A stretch of DNA of 5,714 nucleotides, taken from Bifidobacterium breve (GTDB taxonomy: Bacteria > Actinomycetota > Actinomycetes > S36-B12). The notes below the pieces were generated by a model. It was given only the letters and a program-made list of their open reading frames with translations. It was not told where the DNA came from and searched no databases. How positions within the stretch are numbered: position 1 is the stretch's first letter; every line of letters begins with the position of its first letter. Below, piece by piece: positions 1-4,798 of this stretch. The stretch is from contig CAMCYV010000095.1 in the NCBI GenBank assembly GCA_945885645.1, positions 1 to 5,714 on the forward strand, written 5' to 3'. Made by a program: the position numbers and the translations under genes.

Positions 1-68
1 GGGTCACGCAAAAGAGCACTGGTAATGACATGTTCGCGCGCACCCGATCCAATAATTAGGATCTTCAT
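1..68 (-). CDS. purD: Phosphoribosylamine-glycine ligase (GAR synthetase), N-terminal fragment
   Basis: Only the first 22 codons are in the window; the gene runs off the left edge. The ATG at 68-66 opens a peptide starting MKILIIGSGAREHVITSALL, the characteristic N-terminus of PurD. Its nucleotide-binding-like loop GSGAREH is at residues 7-13. PurD joins glycine to 5-phosphoribosylamine using ATP, the second step of de novo purine synthesis in the cytosol. The start lies 6 nt after the stop of the upstream aminotransferase, and an AAGG about 10 nt before the ATG is a modest ribosome-binding site. It is probably co-transcribed with the genes to its right, including purA, which belongs to the same pathway. 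The N-terminal motif is diagnostic, but the integrity of the rest of the gene cannot be judged. Confidence 0.9.
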   Translation of the reverse strand, partial: MKILIIGSGAREHVITSALLRD

Positions 69-74
69 GAAAAC

Positions 75-1418
75 TCAGCCTTGGTAATATGAGTCAATGT
101 CACCAAACGCTTGATCCAGAATTTCCAGACCCTCACGCGCCTGCGCCTCGGTGACGACACATGGTGGGACAACATGCATTCTGTTGAAGTTAACAAATGG
201 CATGAGGCCCCGGGACTTACAAGCGGTCACCAAGTCGGTCATAGCCTGCGATGTTCCACCGTAGGGTGCGAGTGGTTCGCGTGTCTCGCGGTTAGTCACC
301 AAATCAAGTGCCCAGAAAACCCCAAGTCCTCGAACCTCACCAATGACCGGATGCTTCTCAGCCAATGCGCGCAATCCTGGTCCTAAAATGTTTTCACCGA
401 TTGATGCTGCATTTTCGATGATTTTCTCTTCCTTCATGGCATCAATCGAGCCCACAATGGAAGCGGCAGCAAGTGGGTGCCCCGAGTAGGTCAGGCCTCC
501 CGGGAAAACTCTTTCATCAAATGTCGCCGCGATTTCCTTGGAAATAATCACACCTCCAACGGGGACGTAACCCGAGTTAGAACCCTTTGCAAAAACAATC
601 AAATCGGGTTCGACATCCCAGTTTTGGAAGGCGAACCACTTACCGGTCCGACCAAAGCCTGACATTGTTTCGTCCAGGATCATGATGATCCCGTACTTGT
701 CGCACAATGCCCGAACACCTTCAAGGTAACCGGGTGGTGGTACCAAAATTCCAGCCGTACCAACCACTGATTCAAGAAGAATCGCTCCGACAGTTGCGGG
801 TCCCTCGAATTGGATTACATGTTCAAGGTGGGTAAGTGCCCGCTCTGCCTCTTGTTCAGGTGTAGTGGACCAAAATTCACTGCGATATAGATACGGTCCA
901 AAAAAGTGAACCTGTTGGGCTGAGTATTCATTAGGCCAACGGCGCGGATCACCGGTTGCCGCAATGGCGGCACCCGTATTGCCGTGATAGGAACGGTACG
1001 CGGACAAAATCTTGTGCTTGTGGGTGTGCAGTCTCGCCATCCGGATTGCATTTTCAACAGCATCGGCTCCACCGTTCGTGAAGAAGACTTTGTCAGCCTT
1101 CCCACCGGCAACTTCAACGATCCGCTGTGCGGCTTCACCACGCTTGTCATTAGCGTGCTGGGGTGCGACAGTCGCCAGTTTCCCGGCCTGCTCAACTATC
1201 GCGGCAATAACCTTCGGGTGTTGGTGGCCAATATTGACGTTGACGAGCTGTGAAGAGAAGTCCAAAAACTTATTTCCGTCGTAATCCCAGAAAAAACTAC
1301 CTTCGGCTCCCGCGATACACATTGGCTTAAGTGCCTTTTGCGCGCTCCACGAATGAAAGACATATTCGCGATCTAAATCGTAAACGCGGGCACCTTCAGC
1401 AGCATCAACATTTGTCAT
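75..1418 (-). CDS. Class III PLP-dependent aminotransferase (omega-amino acid type, substrate unknown)
   Basis: This 447-aa protein has the usual length of a class III (fold type I) aminotransferase. Visible landmarks are the cofactor-phosphate loop TNGGADAVENA (114-124), the ring-stacking SYHGNT (143-148), the DE pair that contacts the pyridine nitrogen (D249-E250, in DETMSGFGRTG), the Schiff-base lysine K278 (FAKG) and GGLTYSGHP (307-315). The enzyme should move an amino group from an amine or omega-amino acid to a keto acid such as pyruvate or 2-oxoglutarate. Similar actinobacterial proteins usually carry generic 'aspartate aminotransferase family' names; taurine-, beta-alanine- or GABA-transaminase activity is possible but unresolved. 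The ATG at 1418 follows a 48-nt gap after the GNAT gene. That gap holds only a weak GAG as a ribosome-binding site and no convincing promoter or terminator. The stop is 6 nt before purD, so it probably belongs to the purA-purD operon. The family is certain; the substrate is not. Confidence 0.93.
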   Translation of the reverse strand: MTNVDAAEGARVYDLDREYVFHSWSAQKALKPMCIAGAEGSFFWDYDGNKFLDFSSQLVNVNIGHQHPKVIAAIVEQAGKLATVAPQHANDKRGEAAQRIVEVAGGKADKVFFTNGGADAVENAIRMARLHTHKHKILSAYRSYHGNTGAAIAATGDPRRWPNEYSAQQVHFFGPYLYRSEFWSTTPEQEAERALTHLEHVIQFEGPATVGAILLESVVGTAGILVPPPGYLEGVRALCDKYGIIMILDETMSGFGRTGKWFAFQNWDVEPDLIVFAKGSNSGYVPVGGVIISKEIAATFDERVFPGGLTYSGHPLAAASIVGSIDAMKEEKIIENAASIGENILGPGLRALAEKHPVIGEVRGLGVFWALDLVTNRETREPLAPYGGTSQAMTDLVTACKSRGLMPFVNFNRMHVVPPCVVTEAQAREGLEILDQAFGDIDSYYQG

Positions 1419-1466
1419 GTGACAACTCTAGATCCAGTTATCGAATGCCGCGACGAAAGGCCCCGA

Positions 1467-2204
1467 TTATCCCGAATTCGATGCCCTAAAAGAATCTAAG
1501 GAAACCAGCTGCTCTCCTGCAGCATCGAAGTTTTCCGGTTCCAGCCATAGCTCAAAAGCCCGCCGCATACTGGGCCACTCGGCATCTACGATGGCGAACC
1601 AGGCTGTATCTCGATTACGGCCTTTGACCACCGTCGCTTGCCGGAAGGTTCCCTCGTAGGTCATGCCGAGCCGCTTCGCAGCTCGCATCGAGCTCTTGTT
1701 GAGCACGTTACATTTCCACTCGTATCGGCGATAGCCAAGATCAAAAGCATTTCGCATCATTAGAAACATGGCCTCTGTTGCGATTCGCGACCTTTGCAAA
1801 AGTGGTGAATACGTGATCCAACCGACTTCTATACTGCGAGCACCTGGATCAATCCGCAGGTAACTGGCCACGCCCAAAGCTTTCCCGCTGTGCTGATCCA
1901 CGATCGCGTAGAAATATGGATCGTGGTCACCCTGTTTTGATTCAACCCACGCTCGGTATTCATTCTCAGCGAAGAATGGGCCATGCGGCATGTAGATCCA
2001 CAGGTGATCCGCACCAGCAAATGCGGTGAACAGATCAGATGTGTGCCTGTCGGCATCAAGTGGTTCTAGCCGCGTATATGTTCCGATTAATGCACCACGC
2101 GGAATGAGAGGTGTTTGATCATCGGTTACTGGCACACCGATTCGATTGCCCTGTTTATCAATCTCAAATTGCGGTTCGTACTCAGCGGTGAGCTTCTCGC
2201 TCAT
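1467..2204 (-). CDS. GNAT-family N-acetyltransferase, RimJ/RimL-like
   Basis: This 245-aa protein has a GNAT acetyltransferase domain of the RimJ/RimL type over about residues 38-208. The predicted beta4 strand is SIEVGWITY (124-132). Next comes the acetyl-CoA pyrophosphate loop QRSRIATEAMFLMM (137-150), where the usual central Gly of Q/RxxGxG/A is Arg140. Then come YEWKCNVLNKSSMRAAKRLG (161-180) and the conserved tail TFRQATVVKGRNRDTAWF (186-203). The family transfers acetyl from acetyl-CoA to an amine, either a protein N-terminus or a small molecule; nothing here identifies the acceptor. Residues 1-36 are a polar extension before the core. Its ATG overlaps the purA stop in an ATGA, and no Shine-Dalgarno sequence precedes it, so it is probably translated by ribosomes finishing purA. 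It is cytosolic, with no signal peptide or membrane segment. Confidence 0.9.
   Translation of the reverse strand: MSEKLTAEYEPQFEIDKQGNRIGVPVTDDQTPLIPRGALIGTYTRLEPLDADRHTSDLFTAFAGADHLWIYMPHGPFFAENEYRAWVESKQGDHDPYFYAIVDQHSGKALGVASYLRIDPGARSIEVGWITYSPLLQRSRIATEAMFLMMRNAFDLGYRRYEWKCNVLNKSSMRAAKRLGMTYEGTFRQATVVKGRNRDTAWFAIVDAEWPSMRRAFELWLEPENFDAAGEQLVSLDSFRASNSG
2201..2204 (-). promoter_or_regulatory. ATGA stop/start overlap coupling purA to the GNAT gene
   Basis: Read on the minus strand, the four bases ATGA contain the start of the acetyltransferase (2204-2202) and the purA stop TGA (2203-2201). The 20 bases before the ATG contain no purine-rich ribosome-binding site. Translation of the second gene therefore probably depends on termination and re-initiation after purA. 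Confidence 0.8.
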
Positions 2205-3490
2205 GAGGCAATGAGGTCATTAATTGCAATGGTTGCATTACGATCTTGACCAACACCGATTGCACTGATTCGCGTTCCTGATTTTGCTTCAAGGAAATCG
2301 ACGTAATCGCGTGCATTCTTTGGTAGGTCAGCGAGCGTTTTTGCACCGGAGATGTCCTCGCTCCAACCTGGCAGCATTTCATAGATCGGCTTAGCGTGGT
2401 GGAATTCCGTTTGGGTCATCGGGATTTCTTCACTTCGCTCACCATATATGTCGTAAGCGACACAGACCGGTATCTGATCCCAGCCGGTGAGGACATCGAG
2501 TTTGGTCAAGAAAGTGTCCGTTAGTCCATTAATCCGTGTTGCGTAGCGAGCAATCGGAACATCGAACCAACCGCAACGACGCGGACGGCCCGTTGTAACT
2601 CCACGCTCTCCACCAATTGTGCGCAACTTCTCGCCGTCTTCATCAAAAAGTTCGGTGGGGAAAGGGCCCGAGCCGACGCGGGTTGTGTACGCCTTGAGAA
2701 TTCCCACTACCCGATCAATGCGGGTTGGCCCAATTCCACTTCCCGTGCAAGCCCCACCGGCGGTGGGATTACTCGAAGTCACAAATGGATACGTGCCGTG
2801 GTCAACATCAAGGAGGGTTCCCTGTCCCCCTTCAAGGAGAACTACCTTGCCTTCGTCGAGAGCCTGGTTGAGTATGAGTGAAGTGTCGCGAACCATTGGC
2901 CGAAGGATTTCAGCGAATTGCAGCAAGTCCGTAACAACTGAGTCAATATCAATTTCGCGTCGATTGAACACTTTGACCAGAACCTGGTTCTTACTCGTCA
3001 GCGCGCTCTCGATTTTTTGTCGCAAAATTGATTCGTCGAATAAATCTTGGACACGAATACCAACGCGTCCGATCTTGTCACTGTAAGTAGGGCCAATTCC
3101 TCGGCCGGTGGTTCCGATTTGAGCTTTGCCCAGGAATCGCTCGGTGACCTTGTCCAAGGTCACGTGATAACTGGTGATCAAATGTGCATTCGCGCTGATG
3201 AGCAATTTTGACGTGTTGATCCCTCGATCACTGAGGCCGGCAATCTCAGCTAATAAAACTGCGGGGTCAATCACAACACCGTTGGCGATTACTGGAATTA
3301 CATCGGGGGTCAGGATTCCGCTAGGAAGCAGGTGAAGTGCAAATTTTTTATCGCCGATAACCACAGTATGGCCAGCATTATTGCCGCCTTGGTATCGAAC
3401 TACGTAATCAACACGGTCGCCTAGGAGATCCGTTGCCTTACCTTTGCCTTCATCCCCCCATTGGGAGCCAAGCAGAACTATTGCGGGCAC
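2201..3490 (-). CDS. purA: Adenylosuccinate synthetase
   Basis: PurA condenses IMP with aspartate using GTP to give adenylosuccinate, the first committed step from IMP to AMP. The 429-aa length is normal for bacterial PurA. The family's elements are present in order: the P-loop GSQWGDEGKGK (8-18) with catalytic Asp13, GGNNAGH (35-41) with catalytic His41, TGRGIGP (128-134), LLEGGQGTLLDVDHGTYPF (218-236), TTRVGSGPFPTEL (269-281), the GVTTGRPRRCGWFD loop (297-310), the guanine-binding TKLD (329-332) and a C-terminal GVGQDR (412-417). All key residues are intact, so it should be active as the usual homodimer. The start is GTG at 3490, chosen because MPAIVLLGSQWGDEGKGK is the standard N-terminus. 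No clear Shine-Dalgarno sequence precedes it. It is the first gene of the minus-strand row, is divergent from the photolyase-like gene, and overlaps the GNAT gene by 4 nt. Confidence 0.98.
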   Translation of the reverse strand: MPAIVLLGSQWGDEGKGKATDLLGDRVDYVVRYQGGNNAGHTVVIGDKKFALHLLPSGILTPDVIPVIANGVVIDPAVLLAEIAGLSDRGINTSKLLISANAHLITSYHVTLDKVTERFLGKAQIGTTGRGIGPTYSDKIGRVGIRVQDLFDESILRQKIESALTSKNQVLVKVFNRREIDIDSVVTDLLQFAEILRPMVRDTSLILNQALDEGKVVLLEGGQGTLLDVDHGTYPFVTSSNPTAGGACTGSGIGPTRIDRVVGILKAYTTRVGSGPFPTELFDEDGEKLRTIGGERGVTTGRPRRCGWFDVPIARYATRINGLTDTFLTKLDVLTGWDQIPVCVAYDIYGERSEEIPMTQTEFHHAKPIYEMLPGWSEDISGAKTLADLPKNARDYVDFLEAKSGTRISAIGVGQDRNATIAINDLIAS

Positions 3491-3508
3491 TGAGAAAGGC
3501 TACCGGAG

Positions 3509-3514
3509 AAGATA
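3509..3514 (-). promoter_or_regulatory. Possible -10 element for purA
   Basis: On the minus strand these bases read TATCTT, matching the TATAAT consensus at four of six positions. Transcription would start around 3502, giving a leader of only about 12 nt, which fits the lack of a Shine-Dalgarno sequence before the purA GTG. The -35 match is poor (ACAACA at an 18-bp spacing), so this is only a candidate. Confidence 0.2.
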
Positions 3515-3556
3515 CGAACCCATGTGAGTGACTGTTGTTTGCGCGAGTTGTGCAGC

Positions 3557-3566
3557 AAGAATTCTT
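3557..3566. repeat. Perfect 10-bp palindrome AAGAATTCTT, candidate operator
   Basis: AAGAATTCTT equals its own reverse complement. It lies 27 nt upstream of the first possible start of the photolyase-like gene and 67 nt upstream of the purA start. It falls inside the spacer of the weak plus-strand promoter candidate, where a bound repressor could interfere. Its centre is 24 bp from that of the second palindrome, slightly more than two helical turns. Chance occurrence is possible. Confidence 0.35.
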
Positions 3567-3580
3567 CGGTAACCTGTGAC

Positions 3581-3590
3581 TTCACGTGAA
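3581..3590. repeat. Perfect 10-bp palindrome TTCACGTGAA, candidate operator
   Basis: TTCACGTGAA is a perfect inverted repeat around a CACGTG core and ends 2 nt before the GTG at 3593. A protein bound here could block transcription of the photolyase-like gene, or its mRNA copy could weakly mask the start region. No known bacterial regulator can be assigned from the sequence alone. Confidence 0.4.
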
Positions 3591-3592
3591 AA

Positions 3593-4798
3593 GTGAGGAT
3601 TTCCTTGAAAAGCTTGAACACCCACATGGACCATGAAAAACTGCTGGCCGACCATTTCACCGGCTTGTATTCCGGTGAAGGTCGAAGCTCTATCGCGGGT
3701 GGACAAAGTGCGGCTGACCGAGCACTGACTAATTTGAATATTGCCGGGTACGCGCGGGATCGGTCTGAAGTCTTGCCGGTCACCGCACGCGGCGCAACGG
3801 TGCTCTCACCGTATATTCGGCACAACTTGCTGACCCTGGAGAAGGTGTGGAACCGGGTAGCAAAGGCACCCTTTGCAGATCGAGAGAAGTATCGAGACGA
3901 ACTGCTGTGGCAGGAGTATTCGCGACACCTTTATGCGCGGCTGGGTACGCGCCTATTTCACAACCTTCGATTCGAGCAGGTACGAGATGCACCCGGCGAT
4001 GGTTGGCCTCAAGCTGAAATCAACATGGCCTGTATTGAATTCGCGGTTGAAGAATTAGGTCGTGACGGTTGGTTGGTGAATCAAACCCGTATGTGGCTGG
4101 CATCGCAGTGGACTGTTCGCAATCAAGTTGGCTGGCTACACGGGCAGGAGCGCATGTATCGTGAGTTGATTGACGGTTCGCGTGCCGCAAATCTGACCGG
4201 CTGGCAATGGGTTGTTGGCTCGGGCAATGGCAGACCTTACGGGCTTTCACAGTGGCAGGTGCAGAAACGAGCACCGCAGTTGTGTGGTGGGTGCACCCTG
4301 AAAAGCAACTGTCCCATTGCGCACTTCCCTGACGAACGTCCACTCGACGAAGCACCTACTGAACCGTTACTCGCCGCTGACCCTGATCCTGTCGGCACCG
4401 CCGGACCTTCGATTGCAGTAAAAAACAGCAACCCGGAATTTGTGCTACTCACTATTGAATCGATGGGTGATCAAGATCCGGCCTTAATCGCTAATCCAAC
4501 ACTTCCCGTTGCCTTTGTCTTTAATGAACCAGCCCTGGCGAAGTTACAAATTTCTTCAAAACGCATGTACTTTTACCTCGAGACACTGCACGACTTAGCA
4601 CAACGAAAGGAGGTCCACCTATTTCTGGGTAACCCCTATGAGTTCGCCCAGGTGAATCGGGTCGCGGTGACGTACGCACCGGTTCCTAGCTTTAAAAAGT
4701 TCACAAATTTAGCTGAGATTCACCCTTACCCATGGTTAAAAAGACCACATGGACAATCTGTGAAATCATTTTCTGCTTGGCGGGGAAAACTACGGTAG
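3593..4798 (+). CDS. Photolyase/cryptochrome-like FAD protein with permuted domain order and likely Fe-S Cys cluster
   Basis: This 401-aa protein belongs to the photolyase/cryptochrome superfamily. Residues 35-215 match the helical FAD domain: GYARDR (52-57) and ATVLSPYIRH (68-77) for FAD phosphate contacts, DELLWQEYSRH (102-112) with W106 at the substrate-stacking Trp position of E. coli PhrB, GWLVNQTRMW (159-168), and LIDGSRAAN (192-200) followed by GWQW (203-206). C147, C231, C234 and C240 resemble the four [4Fe-4S] ligands of FeS-type bacterial photolyases. Residues 245-280 are an acidic, Pro-rich linker. Residues 281-401 read like the photolyase alpha/beta antenna domain (DPAL at 295-298, PVAFVFNEPAL at 305-315, SSKRMYFYLETLHDL at 321-335), which normally comes first. 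DNA repair or blue-light signalling are both possible. The start is uncertain: GTG 3593 gives the longest form, TTG 3605 has GAGGA 5 nt upstream, and ATG 3626 also remains possible. The gene overlaps the convergent oxidoreductase by 9 nt. Confidence 0.85.
   Translation: MRISLKSLNTHMDHEKLLADHFTGLYSGEGRSSIAGGQSAADRALTNLNIAGYARDRSEVLPVTARGATVLSPYIRHNLLTLEKVWNRVAKAPFADREKYRDELLWQEYSRHLYARLGTRLFHNLRFEQVRDAPGDGWPQAEINMACIEFAVEELGRDGWLVNQTRMWLASQWTVRNQVGWLHGQERMYRELIDGSRAANLTGWQWVVGSGNGRPYGLSQWQVQKRAPQLCGGCTLKSNCPIAHFPDERPLDEAPTEPLLAADPDPVGTAGPSIAVKNSNPEFVLLTIESMGDQDPALIANPTLPVAFVFNEPALAKLQISSKRMYFYLETLHDLAQRKEVHLFLGNPYEFAQVNRVAVTYAPVPSFKKFTNLAEIHPYPWLKRPHGQSVKSFSAWRGKLR
3595..3599 (+). promoter_or_regulatory. 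Possible ribosome-binding site GAGGA favouring a TTG start at 3605
   Basis: GAGGA lies 5 nt before TTG at 3605, a workable Shine-Dalgarno spacing. The in-frame GTG at 3593 has only GTGAAAA before it. The ATG at 3626 is about 26 nt beyond this motif, too far to use it. The N-terminus may therefore be 4 residues shorter than the longest frame. All candidate starts precede the conserved FAD domain. Confidence 0.35.

Larger units (their letters stand above)
3491..3592. promoter_or_regulatory. Divergent promoter region between purA and the photolyase-like gene
   Basis: This is the largest non-coding stretch in the window (102 bp) and separates two genes transcribed away from each other. It should therefore hold both promoters. 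No strong sigma70-type pair is visible on either strand. On the plus strand the best pair is a weak TTGTGC (3548-3553), 16 bp, TAACCT (3570-3575). Two perfect 10-bp palindromes in it are listed separately. No transcription terminator or small ORF is evident. Confidence 0.6.

Noticed and set aside
1425..1440. Possible inverted repeat AACT...AGTT around TCTAGA between the GNAT and aminotransferase genes
   Set aside because: Only the outer four bases and a 6-bp core pair, out of register with each other. It is too weak to call an operator or terminator.
2619..3086. 155-codon plus-strand open frame
   Set aside because: It lies entirely opposite purA, whose protein is fully conserved. Its translation is Ser/Arg-rich with no recognisable domain, typical of an antisense shadow frame.
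3478..3825. 115-codon minus-strand open frame across the divergent region
   Set aside because: It overlaps the purA start and the conserved FAD domain on the opposite strand, has no recognisable motif, and would leave no room for the promoters.
4606..4614. Near-perfect Shine-Dalgarno AAAGGAGGT inside the photolyase-like gene
   Set aside because: The bases encode the in-frame residues RKEV, and no ATG, GTG or TTG lies at a suitable distance; the next ATG is 24 nt away in another frame. It is probably coincidental, with translational pausing as a remote alternative.
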